Part shown: piece by piece, positions 18,678-26,953 of the stretch
Position numbering within the stretch: position 1 is the first letter of the stretch
How the letters are laid out: every line of letters starts with the position of its first letter
Assembly (NCBI GenBank): GCA_023423895.1
Contig: JAFAER010000160.1
Coordinates: 1-64,000, forward strand
DNA length: 64,000 nucleotides
Source: Pseudomonadota bacterium
GTDB taxonomy: Bacteria; Myxococcota_A; Polyangia; Polyangiales; Polyangiaceae
Reading direction: 5' to 3'
Translations under genes and position numbers: made by a program
The notes under the pieces: generated by a model
Databases searched by the model: none
The model's input: only the letters and a program-made list of their open reading frames with translations
Told to the model about the DNA's origin: nothing

Positions 18678-19793
18678 CGTCACCGCTGGCAGTCGCACAC
18701 AGAAGCTGCTGCCCTGCGGGGCGTTCTCCTCGACCCAGATCTTCCCGCCGTGCGCCTCGGTCGCGAGTCGGCAGAAGACCAGCCCGAGGCCGTGGCTCGC
18801 CCGTGCGTGGGTGCGGGCGTCGCGCTCGATCTGCACGAACTTGTCGAAGATGCGATCGCGGTAGTCCGCGGGAATGCCATTCCCCTCGTCGCGAATCCGG
18901 AGCTCGACGTCGCTCGGCCCAGCGTCGCTCACGTCGATCCAGATCTTCCCTCGGGCCGGCGAGTACTTCATGCAGTTGTCGAGCAGGTTGTCGAGGATGC
19001 GGGAGACGAGCTCGCGATCGCCGTCGATCTTCCGCGAGCCTGCATACGCGACGACCAGCTGTTGGTCCCGGTTCGCGAGCCGGCGACGAGCCTGGTGGTG
19101 AAGGTCGTCGATCAGCGCCGCCGGATCGATCGCCTCACGATTGAGGACGAGCAGCCCTTCTTCGCTCCGGTTGATGTCGAGCAGGTTGACGACCATACGA
19201 TGCATCGTCGTCGCCGATGTGAGGACGTCGTGCATTGCCTCGCGTAGAGGCTCTTCGAGGGACGGGTCTTCGCTGACGAAGTGACTGTTCGCGAGGATGC
19301 TCGCCAGCGGGTTCTTCAAGTCGTGGACGAGGAGAGCGGAGAGCTCTTCCTTCTGGCGCTGAACCTGGATGAGCCGGTCGCGCTCCTTCCTCAGTTCGTC
19401 CTGGAGCCTCTTGATGCGAATGAGCGAGCGCACACGAATCAGGAGCTCGGTGCCGTTGATGGGCTTACCGAGGAAGTCGTCCGCTCCGACCTGCATGGCC
19501 TGCTCGTGCGTCACGAGGTCGTTCAGCGCCGTCAGGAACACGATCGGCACGTCGTCGCCGTGGGGCATCGCCCGGAGCCGGCGACACGTCTCGAAGCCGT
19601 CCATCCCGGGCATGAGGATGTCGAGCAGGACGAGCTCGACGGATTCCTTTTCGAAGGCTGCGAGTGCCGCAGCCCCGCTCTCCACCGTCAGCACGGAGTA
19701 GCCGCCCGCGACGAGCCTCGCTTCGGCGACCAGCCGGTTGTGGTGGTTGTCGTCGACGACGAGGATTTTGCCGAGCGTCGGCGGACTACCCAT
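18666..19793 (-). CDS. REC-HisKA-HATPase hybrid sensor kinase (cytoplasmic)
   Basis: A 375-residue protein with no membrane segment. An N-terminal receiver (about 9-125; Asp 58 in LLDILMPGMDG, Lys 110) is joined by a coiled coil (about 125-152, KRLQDELRKERDRLIQV) to a HisKA domain (LLVHDLKNPLA, His 157) and a HATPase (NLLDNCMKYSP, RDEGNGIP, SHGLGLVFC). The receiver-first layout suggests it is controlled by phosphorylation from another kinase. The start at 19793 has a GGGAGAA ribosome binding site. It overlaps the upstream receiver gene by 8 bp, so the two are translationally coupled. Confidence 0.92.
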   Translation of the reverse strand: MGSPPTLGKILVVDDNHHNRLVAEARLVAGGYSVLTVESGAAALAAFEKESVELVLLDILMPGMDGFETCRRLRAMPHGDDVPIVFLTALNDLVTHEQAMQVGADDFLGKPINGTELLIRVRSLIRIKRLQDELRKERDRLIQVQRQKEELSALLVHDLKNPLASILANSHFVSEDPSLEEPLREAMHDVLTSATTMHRMVVNLLDINRSEEGLLVLNREAIDPAALIDDLHHQARRRLANRDQQLVVAYAGSRKIDGDRELVSRILDNLLDNCMKYSPARGKIWIDVSDAGPSDVELRIRDEGNGIPADYRDRIFDKFVQIERDARTHARASHGLGLVFCRLATEAHGGKIWVEENAPQGSSFCVRLPAVTSAP

Positions 19794-20166
19794 CGGTTCT
19801 CCCTTTCTCGATGAATCCGGCCACGACCGAAGCGAACGTCTTCGTCTCGATCGGTTTGCTGATGTAGCCGTCGAACCCCGCAGCGAGAAGTCGCGCACGA
19901 TCGCCGGACATCGCCGCGGCGGTCACGGCGACCACCGGGAGCTTCGACAACGTGGGGTCGTTGCGGATCGTACGTAGGACGACCTCACCACCTCCACCGG
20001 GGATCTGGATGTCGAGCAGCACGAGCTCGATGCCATGCTCGTTCAGGCGCGCGTGCGCTTGGGGTACATCGTGCGCCTCGACGACCGCATGTCCGTGGAA
20101 CTCGAGGATGTCGCGGACGAGCCGTCGATTGAGCGGGTGGTCCTCGACGACGAGGATTCGACTCAC
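19786..20166 (-). CDS. single-domain response regulator (CheY-like)
   Basis: A 126-residue receiver from a GTG at 20166-20164: VVEDHP, phospho-acceptor in LLDIQIPGGGG, conserved Thr in AVTAAAM and Lys in YISKPIE. The GTG overlaps the stop of the large hybrid kinase by 4 bp (GTGA), and its 3' end overlaps the REC-HisKA kinase start by 8 bp. The three minus-strand genes therefore form one coupled operon. This receiver is a likely intermediate in a phosphorelay between the two kinases (inference). Confidence 0.9.
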   Translation of the reverse strand: MSRILVVEDHPLNRRLVRDILEFHGHAVVEAHDVPQAHARLNEHGIELVLLDIQIPGGGGEVVLRTIRNDPTLSKLPVVAVTAAAMSGDRARLLAAGFDGYISKPIETKTFASVVAGFIEKGRTDG

Positions 20167-22424
20167 TCGCTCACCGCCTCTCCAGCCCGGCGATCGAGGA
20201 CGGCGCGCAAGCGACGAACGAGGACCTCCGGCCGCTGGATGTCCTCGGACCGAAGGGCGAAGAGGCCGTCCTGGTCGACGTCGGCACCGAAGAGCATGAC
20301 GGGAGCCGAGACCATTGCGGAGCCCCCGTCGGGCGGAACTGGGACCCCCTCGCTCGGGACCAGGATGGCGATATCGAGCGGTGTGTCGGTCATCGGTCGC
20401 GTCAGCCGGGCGGACCGCTCGACATGGCAACCCACCTCGTGAAGCGTCTCCCAGATGTCCCGTAGGTCCGCGCTGTCGTCTCCGACGAGGAGCACGCTGA
20501 CGCCGACCACGCGATGCAGCTGCACGCCGATCCCCTCGATGGCGTGAAGGAGCGCGTCGCGCGCGACGGGCTTCACGAGGTACCCAGCAGCGCCGAGCGA
20601 CAGCGCGCGTGGTGCTTCGTCGAGCACCGAGATGACGACGACGGGAATGGTGCGTGTCTCCGCGTCCTCCTTGAGCTTGCGGAGGATGGCCCAACCATCG
20701 CCCGGGACGAGAAGGTCGAGCGTGATCGCACGCGGCTTCAACTTCGCGGCGAGTCGAAGCGCTTCGTCGCCGTTCGTCGTGATCGCGACGGCAGCGCCGG
20801 CAGTGCGCAGGTGACCGGCGAGGAGCTCGGCCGCGCTCGCATCGTCTTCGATGATGAGGACCTCGACGTCTTCTGCGTCGGCCGATGCGAGCGCGCGAGG
20901 CATTTCTGTCGCGTTGATTCGTCGGACGACGGGCAGGGTGAGAGTGACCGTCGTGCCCTTGCCGTACTCACTGGTGATGCCGATCGTGCCGCCGTGCATC
21001 TCGATCAGGCGCTTCGTGAGGGCAAGCCCCAGACCCGTGCCTTCGGGCCGCTCACCGCTCATTTCGAGCTGCTCGAACTCTTTGAAGAGGCGAGGGAGGT
21101 CTTCGGGCCGGATGCCAACTCCCGTGTCGGTGACCGTGACCTCGATGGCCCCGTCCTTCTGATCCGCCCTCAGCTCGACATGGCCGTGGGGCGGCGTGAA
21201 CTTGATCGCGTTCGACAGCAGGTTGTACAGCACCTGCTTCAACCGCAGCGGATCGACGAAGACATCGGGTAGGTCCGGGGCCACCGAGGTCGAGAGCAGC
21301 AGGTCTCGCTTGATCGCGAGCGCCATCGTCGAGCCCGTCACCGCTTCCACCACCGTCTCGAGCGGGATCCATTCGCGATCGAGATCCATTCGGCCGGCCT
21401 CGATCTTCGAGAGGTCGAGGATGTCGTTCACGAGGCTCAGGAGATGACGACCGCTCTGAACGACGTTTCCAACGTAGTCGCGTTGTCGTTCCGAGAGCGG
21501 GCCGGCGAGACCTTGTTCCATGAGCTCCGAGAAGCCGATGATGGCATTGAGCGGAGTACGCAGCTCGTGGCTCATGTTGGCGAGGAAGGCGCTCTTGGTT
21601 CGACTCACGAGCTCGGCTCGGAGCAGCGCGCGCTGCGCCTCCTCCACCGCACTACGCTCGCTGATGTCCCGCGTGCTCATGATGATCCCGAGAACGTCTG
21701 GATCGTCGACGCGGTTGTGACAGATGCTCTCCACTGGATGCCAGAGCCCTTGGCTGTCGCTCGCGCGGAACTCCATCCGCAGCGTCGACCCGGCGGACGC
21801 CATCACGTCTTCGAACACCTGCCTCACCTTCGCGCGATCTTCCGGGTGGACGAGGTCGATGAAGGCGGAACCCGTGACGGCGCCTGGATCGTGGCCGAGC
21901 ACGCGCTCGATCGTCGGGCTCTGGTATCGCACCGTTCCGTCGGCCTCGACGATCGAGACGAAGTCGGACGAGTTCTCGACGATGAGACGAAACCGTTCGC
22001 GTCCCTGGGCGACGGCCTCCTCGGCCGCGCGTCGTCGCCGCCGCTCGTCGGCGTCACGAAGCTCGCGCTCGATGCTGGAGCCGAGTCGGGCGAGCCGCCC
22101 TTTGAGGAAGTAGTCGTTCGCGCCGCCGCGCATGGCAGCGATCGCGGTTTCCTCGCCGACGGTTCCCGATACGATGATGAACGGAATGTCCTTGTTGCGC
22201 TCCCTCACGATCGCCAGCGCAGTAGGGGCGTCGAGTGTGGGGAGGGAGTAGTCGCAGAGGACGATCGACCACGTTTCGTTCGTGAGGGCGTCGATGAGGT
22301 CCTCGGTCGTCTCGACGCGCTTGTAGTCCGGTGAGTAGCCAGCGGCTCGAAGCGCACGCAGCGTGAGGGCCGCGTCGGGCTCCCAATCCTCGACGATGAG
22401 GACGCGAAGCGGCTTGGCGGTCAT
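20163..22424 (-). CDS. large hybrid histidine kinase REC-PAS-HisKA-HATPase-REC plus degenerate receiver
   Basis: 753 residues, no membrane span. In order: receiver (5-122, Asp 58 in LCDYSLP, Lys 108), PAS (about 142-256, with a PAC-like VLGIIMSTRDISER end), HisKA (SHELRTP, His 286), HATPase (NLLSNAIKF, DTGVGI, GTGLGLALT; to about 498), a second receiver (522-635, Asp 570 in ITLDLLVPGDG, Lys 618), then about 110 residues starting VSVLLVGDD. This tail looks like a third receiver that has lost the phospho-acceptor (DIAILVPSEG). The start at 22424 has GAGGG upstream. Probably the top of a cytoplasmic phosphorelay; signal unknown. Confidence 0.92.
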   Translation of the reverse strand: MTAKPLRVLIVEDWEPDAALTLRALRAAGYSPDYKRVETTEDLIDALTNETWSIVLCDYSLPTLDAPTALAIVRERNKDIPFIIVSGTVGEETAIAAMRGGANDYFLKGRLARLGSSIERELRDADERRRRRAAEEAVAQGRERFRLIVENSSDFVSIVEADGTVRYQSPTIERVLGHDPGAVTGSAFIDLVHPEDRAKVRQVFEDVMASAGSTLRMEFRASDSQGLWHPVESICHNRVDDPDVLGIIMSTRDISERSAVEEAQRALLRAELVSRTKSAFLANMSHELRTPLNAIIGFSELMEQGLAGPLSERQRDYVGNVVQSGRHLLSLVNDILDLSKIEAGRMDLDREWIPLETVVEAVTGSTMALAIKRDLLLSTSVAPDLPDVFVDPLRLKQVLYNLLSNAIKFTPPHGHVELRADQKDGAIEVTVTDTGVGIRPEDLPRLFKEFEQLEMSGERPEGTGLGLALTKRLIEMHGGTIGITSEYGKGTTVTLTLPVVRRINATEMPRALASADAEDVEVLIIEDDASAAELLAGHLRTAGAAVAITTNGDEALRLAAKLKPRAITLDLLVPGDGWAILRKLKEDAETRTIPVVVISVLDEAPRALSLGAAGYLVKPVARDALLHAIEGIGVQLHRVVGVSVLLVGDDSADLRDIWETLHEVGCHVERSARLTRPMTDTPLDIAILVPSEGVPVPPDGGSAMVSAPVMLFGADVDQDGLFALRSEDIQRPEVLVRRLRAVLDRRAGEAVSE

Positions 22425-22552
22425 CGCGTCCCTCGGTCGTATCTGGCGCGGCGCGAGGGAATACGGGTAGCAACGTCCCTGCTGTCTCTCATCCTCGTCC
22501 CCCACGCGCGTTCGTCCCTAGCTGGAGTGGGTGCAGTTCCTGGTAGCCCTCA

Positions 22553-22586
22553 TCGATCTACTATCCCAACGGGGTTGCTAGATCGA
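22553..22586. repeat. interrupted inverted repeat in the 22425-22755 gap
   Basis: TCGATCTA and TAGATCGA enclose a second pairing (CCAAC with GTTGG-like bases), giving a long imperfect hairpin. It lies about 130 bp upstream of the hybrid kinase start (minus) and 170 bp upstream of the MotA/ExbB-like gene (plus). It may be a dyad operator in this 331-bp divergent promoter region. No T-run follows, so it is not a clear terminator. Nothing else is supported in the gap. Confidence 0.4.
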
Positions 22587-22755
22587 GCTTATTGATAGAT
22601 TCGGGGATTGTGCGACTTTGGCTGCGGCAGTCTGCCCTGGAAAGCCGACGTGCCATCTCGCATCCTGACGGTCTTCGTTCAACGAACGTGCTCCGTCCGG
22701 TGTTGACAGGTCGAGACGCCGGCGCTCGTGGCGCCCTGTGCGAAGGAGGCCATGC

Positions 22756-23406
22756 ATGTCGATCGAGACCGAGGTCCGCGCGCTCGCCACGACGGGCGCA
22801 GGCGGGTTCATCTGGCTCCTGATCGCCCTCGGGATCGTCGTCGTTGCCATCGGGGTCGACCGTGCGCTCGTCCTCTTGCGGGCGCACGAGGACACGGCGC
22901 GCCTGCAGGTCGCCCTTCGGACGGCGCTCGGGCAGGGCGATCTGATCGCGGCGCGGACCTGCATCGTGGCGTCGCGCTCGATCGAGGCTCGGGTCGTCGC
23001 TGCGGGGCTCGGCGCGCTCCCTCGTGGCGCGGCCTCGGTCGAGGATCGCATGGCGAGCGAGGCCCAGAGGACGCGCATCGTGCTCGAGCGGCGGCTCGGA
23101 TTGCTCTCGGTGGTCGGAGCGAGCGCACCGTTCGTCGGCTTGCTCGGGACGGTGATCGGCATCATCCGCGCGCTGCGCGCGTTCGCTGCCGGAAGCGGAC
23201 CGATCTCGACCGAGCTGGTGGCCCAGGTTTGCGACGCCCTCGGCACCACCGCGGTGGGCCTCGTCGTGGCGCTCCCCGCCGTCGTCCTATCGACCCTCTT
23301 CCAGCGCCACATCACGCTCCGTATGACGCGGGCGGAGGCGCTCGGGCGCGAGATGCTCTCGTTCGTCAAGGACGAGCGCCGCTCGCTGGCGAAGGAGGCA
23401 GCGTGA
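22756..23406 (+). CDS. MotA/TolQ/ExbB proton channel family protein
   Basis: A 216-residue inner-membrane protein with three predicted helices (about 14-34, 108-135 and 152-175). The family core VVGASAPFVGLLGTVIGI and the later GTTAVGLVVALPAVV match the TolQ/ExbB/MotA channel. GGAGG at 22744-22748 supports the ATG at 22756. Partners (ExbD/TolR, MotB, TonB) are not encoded here, so it is an orphan subunit. It is followed 79 bp later by an ECF sigma factor on the same strand, so it may belong to the same transcription unit. Confidence 0.87.
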   Translation: MSIETEVRALATTGAGGFIWLLIALGIVVVAIGVDRALVLLRAHEDTARLQVALRTALGQGDLIAARTCIVASRSIEARVVAAGLGALPRGAASVEDRMASEAQRTRIVLERRLGLLSVVGASAPFVGLLGTVIGIIRALRAFAAGSGPISTELVAQVCDALGTTAVGLVVALPAVVLSTLFQRHITLRMTRAEALGREMLSFVKDERRSLAKEAA

Positions 23407-23485
23407 AGGAGCGGGTGCGATCTGGCCGCGGCTCGGGGGCGGGAGATTTCGTCAACGCGGTCCCGCGAGCCGGTGTTAACGGGCG

Positions 23486-24109
23486 ATGATGGGCCAGATC
23501 GTGCCAATCAGAGAGCCACGCAGGGCTTCGGCTTCGGCTTCGGCCGACCGGCTGGAGGACCGCAGCGACGAGGAGCTCATGGCGCTCGTTCGCATCGGGA
23601 CCCGCGCCGCTTTCCGGGCGCTCGTCGTGCGCCACGCGGAGAAGGTCGCCGCCTTCTGCGCGCGCGTGACAGGGGATCCGGCGGCTGCGCCGGAGGTGGC
23701 GCAGGAGGTCTGGCTCGCCATGTGGGATACGCGCGAGCGCTGGGAGCCGCGTTCGACGTTCCGGTCCTATCTTTACACCGTCGCGTTCACGAGGGCGCGC
23801 AACCAGGCGCGCTCGCGCCGTCGCATGGCGGTGGTGTTCTCGCCGGAGCCGCTCGAGGCGGACGCGGCCCCGGGCGCTGGCAAGCTCGAGATCGATCGGC
23901 TGCTGGAGCGCGAGCGCCGCGAACGCGTGTTTCGCGCGGTCGGTGAGCTACCGGAAGCGATGCGAGAGGCCGTGATCCTCCGCTTCGTCGATGACCTCTC
24001 GTACGAGGAGATGGAGGCGATTTTGGAGGCGAACGCGTCGACGCTGCGGTCGCGCGTGCACCACGCCCTCGCGCGCCTCAAGGAGCGACTCGGAAAGGAG
24101 CGCCGATGA
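23486..24109 (+). CDS. ECF-type RNA polymerase sigma factor
   Basis: 207 residues starting at one of two adjacent ATG codons (23486/23489). Region 2 about 27-112 (LMALVRIGTRAAFRALVVRH, AQEVWLAMWD, FRSYLYTVAFTRARNQ). Region 4 about 145-205 (AMREAVILRFVDDLSYEEM, TLRSRVHHALARLKERL). The gene overlaps its zinc-finger anti-sigma gene by 4 bp (ATGA), the usual arrangement for a sigma/anti-sigma pair. The regulon probably includes its own operon, with the caspase-like gene, but no ECF promoter motif could be recognised. Confidence 0.92.
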   Translation: MMGQIVPIREPRRASASASADRLEDRSDEELMALVRIGTRAAFRALVVRHAEKVAAFCARVTGDPAAAPEVAQEVWLAMWDTRERWEPRSTFRSYLYTVAFTRARNQARSRRRMAVVFSPEPLEADAAPGAGKLEIDRLLERERRERVFRAVGELPEAMREAVILRFVDDLSYEEMEAILEANASTLRSRVHHALARLKERLGKERR

Positions 24110-24933
24110 CCTGCCCTGAACACGACGTCCTGATCGCTCTGGGCGACGGAGAGCTCTCCGAGAGCCAGGCGCGTTGGGTCCGTGCCCATGCGGGCGCATG
24201 TACGCGTTGCCAGGCGGACATGGCCAGCCTCGCGTCGATCACCGACGACCTGCGGGCGCCGGTGCCGGGCGCGCTCGGCCGGCGCACCGCGGAGGCCTTC
24301 GCGGACGACGTGCTCGCGAAGCTCGATGCACCGAGGCCGGTGCCGCAGCGTGCGGCCTTCCGTCGGTGGATCGGTCTCCTCGCAGCCGCGGGCGCTCTAC
24401 CGATCGCGTTCGCGTTCTCGCTTGCCCATCGCTCCGCGGAGGTGCCGCGTGGCGCAGACGAGTGGACGGCGCGGGGCGGCGCGTCGAACGCGTCCGTGAC
24501 GATGGGTACGCTCGTTCGGTTCGGGCGCGTCTCGGGCAAGGCCTTCGAGCCGCTCGCCGACGGCGCGCGCATCGATGCCGACGCGTTGCTCGCCGCAGAG
24601 GTCGGGGGGACCGAAGGCCAGCCGCGGTTCATGCTCGCGTTCCTCGTCGACAGCGCCGGTGAACGTCACTGGATCTACCCGGCGTACGAGCCGGATGCGC
24701 CGCCTCCTTCTTCCATCGCGTTGCCGGTCACCGCGGCGCCGCGTGTTCTCGGCTCGATGGTGCGGCTCGAGCGGCCTGCCTCCGGCCCGGCCCGGCTCGT
24801 CGCGATCGTCCTTCCGAAGAGCGAAAGCGTCGACCACGTGGAGCAAGTGTCGGTCGATGACCTCTCGCCCGAGCGCCTTGCAACGCACTATCCCGGCGCC
24901 TTCGTCGTCAACGTCAACGTGGAGATCTTGTGA
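24106..24933 (+). CDS. zinc-finger (zf-HC2) anti-sigma factor, membrane anchored
   Basis: 275 residues. The anti-sigma zinc-binding motif HxxxCxxC is present at His 28, Cys 32 and Cys 35 (HAGACTRC), preceded by GDGELSESQARWVRAH. One transmembrane helix lies at about 83-105 (WIGLLAAAGALPIAFAFSL). The remaining 165 residues are extracytoplasmic and beta-rich, with no family recognised; they could sense a stress signal or be cleaved to release the sigma factor. It overlaps the sigma gene (ATGA) and touches the caspase gene (TGATG), so all three are translationally coupled. Confidence 0.9.
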   Translation: MTCPEHDVLIALGDGELSESQARWVRAHAGACTRCQADMASLASITDDLRAPVPGALGRRTAEAFADDVLAKLDAPRPVPQRAAFRRWIGLLAAAGALPIAFAFSLAHRSAEVPRGADEWTARGGASNASVTMGTLVRFGRVSGKAFEPLADGARIDADALLAAEVGGTEGQPRFMLAFLVDSAGERHWIYPAYEPDAPPPSSIALPVTAAPRVLGSMVRLERPASGPARLVAIVLPKSESVDHVEQVSVDDLSPERLATHYPGAFVVNVNVEIL

Positions 24934-26837
24934 TGTTGCGTCTCGTCGCGATTGCATCTGCCTTCTTCTTGGCGTTCCTCGTGCCGTCGATCGCGCGTGC
25001 GACCGAGACGCGGCTCGCGATCATCGTCGGGAACAACGGAAGCTCGACGCTGGGCCGGGCGGAGCTGCGCTACGCGGACGACGACGCAGCGAAATACGCG
25101 GCGCTCTTCGCGTCGACGAGCCGGAGCGAAGGTGACGTCGAGCTCGTCGCGCGGTTCGACGCCGACACGCAGCGGCTCTTCCCGGAGCAGGCGAAGAAGG
25201 CGACCGTGCCGACGCGAGCCGCGCTCGACGCAGCGGTGGCACGTACCGCCGCACGCGCGCAGGCAGCAAAGGATCGCGGAGAACACGTGGTGTTCACGTT
25301 CGTGTTCGCGGGGCATGGCGACGTCGAGAACGGTCGCGGGTTCCTCGAGCTCGAAGACGGGCGCTTCTTCCGCGAGGACCTCGAGGCTCTGCTCACGCGG
25401 ATCCCCGCTGCGCGGGCTCACGTGCTGCTCGACGCGTGCAACTCGGTCTACATGCTCGTCGCCCGGAAGCCCGGCGGAACCAAGTTCACGACGCCGGACG
25501 AGATCCAGCGTTCGATGGCTGCGCGGCTCGCGCATGTCGGGACGTTCGTCTCGACGAGCGCGGACGCCGAGGTCTACGAGTGGTCTCGTATCGAGAGCGG
25601 TGTCTTCTCGCATAGCGTCCGATCCGGTCTCTCCGGGGCCGCCGATCTCGACGGCGACGGACGGGTCACGTACGCCGAGCTGCGCGCGTTCGTTCGCATT
25701 GCTGCGGAAGGCGTCCCGAACGTCCGGTTCCGTCCGCGCCTCTATGCGCGCGGCCCGGGCGGGCACGACGACGAGGTCGTGTTCGAGCCCCGTGCCGCTG
25801 GCGCGGGGCGGAAGATCGCGATCTCCCCGGCGGCAGAGCGACGTGTGACCGTGCTCGACTCGAACGAGGTGCCCTTGATCGACGTCAAGGTGGAGGGCGG
25901 CTTCGGGACGAACGTTTACGTCCCGGCCTCCGGTCGTGACGGGGAGAGCCGGACGTTCACGGTCGTGGAGCAAGAGGCCGGTCGTCCCGAGCACCGTGTG
26001 CAGCTGGCGACATCGGGCGATGACGTTCTCACGAACCGCGCCGGAGCCGCCGAGACCCTCGCTGCGCGGACTGCGGGGCGGCCGTTCGACATGCTCTTCG
26101 CGGTGGCGTTCGGGCCACGCGCGGTGGCGGCTCTACCCGCCGAGAAGGCCGAGGACGACGTCTACGGGGTGTCGGATGCGGACCGCGAACGCATGAAGCG
26201 GCTGCTCGATGCTGCTGCGGAGCACGGCCGCGACCAGCGCGTGATCGAAGGTTTCGGTGGTCTCGCCTTCGGAGTGACCGCCATCGGCGTCGGCACCGCC
26301 GCCTGGCTGACTCCGTCGGATCCCGATGCGCGGGCCACCAAAGACATCGTCGGTGGTGCCCTGATCGGTCTCGGTGCGCTGGGCCTGTTGAGCTCGACGC
26401 AGCTGTTCTCTCCGAGCAAGGTGGAGCAGCGACGTGATGCTTACGTCGCATCGCTCCGCGCACGGCCGGCGGCGATGGACGCGGCGGTGCGCGACGCCGA
26501 GCGCGAGCTCTTCGATCGCGCGGTCGTCGCACGAAGGGAGCGTATCGGAGAGGGCGTGTTGGTGTTCGTTCTGGGCGCGCTCGAGATCGGCGGCGGCATC
26601 ACGCTCGCCGTGATGTCGGACGACTCCGGGCTGAAGTGGCTCGGCGGTGGGTTGGTGGCGGCGGGGATCGGGTCGGCATTCACGGGCATCGGTCGGCTCT
26701 CCGTGCGCAGTGAAGAGGAGCGCATCGCGGACCTCTGGCGGACGGAGCGGGCCCTCTCGCCGTCGTCGCCACGCACGTCGCTCCGCCTGACGCCGCGTGT
26801 GGGGCTCGGCGGGCTCGGGCTCGCAGGCACGTTCTGA
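24933..26837 (+). CDS. exported caspase-like (peptidase C14) protein with EF-hand loop and C-terminal membrane segments
   Basis: 634 residues. A signal peptide (1-23, ending ARA) precedes a caspase fold: TRLAIIVGNN, catalytic His 128 in FAGHGD and catalytic Cys 169 in LLDACNS. Residues 238-249 (DLDGDGRVTYAE) form a complete EF-hand calcium loop with acidic residues at positions 1, 3, 5 and 12. After a beta-rich linker (about 270-400) come four hydrophobic stretches between about 430 and 615. The protease head would face the periplasm and the tail would be in a membrane. Calcium activation is inference. ATG 24933 overlaps the anti-sigma stop; GTG 24930 is an alternative. Confidence 0.85.
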   Translation: MLRLVAIASAFFLAFLVPSIARATETRLAIIVGNNGSSTLGRAELRYADDDAAKYAALFASTSRSEGDVELVARFDADTQRLFPEQAKKATVPTRAALDAAVARTAARAQAAKDRGEHVVFTFVFAGHGDVENGRGFLELEDGRFFREDLEALLTRIPAARAHVLLDACNSVYMLVARKPGGTKFTTPDEIQRSMAARLAHVGTFVSTSADAEVYEWSRIESGVFSHSVRSGLSGAADLDGDGRVTYAELRAFVRIAAEGVPNVRFRPRLYARGPGGHDDEVVFEPRAAGAGRKIAISPAAERRVTVLDSNEVPLIDVKVEGGFGTNVYVPASGRDGESRTFTVVEQEAGRPEHRVQLATSGDDVLTNRAGAAETLAARTAGRPFDMLFAVAFGPRAVAALPAEKAEDDVYGVSDADRERMKRLLDAAAEHGRDQRVIEGFGGLAFGVTAIGVGTAAWLTPSDPDARATKDIVGGALIGLGALGLLSSTQLFSPSKVEQRRDAYVASLRARPAAMDAAVRDAERELFDRAVVARRERIGEGVLVFVLGALEIGGGITLAVMSDDSGLKWLGGGLVAAGIGSAFTGIGRLSVRSEEERIADLWRTERALSPSSPRTSLRLTPRVGLGGLGLAGTF

Positions 26838-26953
26838 GGCGAAGGCGGGCTCGTCACGCTGCGCGCCTGGAAGCGCCGCCGCACCGTTCCCCGGCGACAC
26901 ATTCCCGTGCGAAGCGGTCCAGCAATCCTGTACCGTCGAGGATCGCGGCATCG

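Noticed and set aside
22553..22586. Rho-independent terminator
   Set aside because: Good hairpin but no following T-run on either strand; listed as an inverted repeat only.
22700..22755. TTGACA at about 22703 as a promoter for the MotA/ExbB gene
   Set aside because: No acceptable -10 element at 16-18 bp spacing.
24933..26837. CHAT-type or metacaspase-toxin cassette with dedicated immunity gene
   Set aside because: No small immunity-like gene is coupled to it; the partners are sigma and anti-sigma factors.
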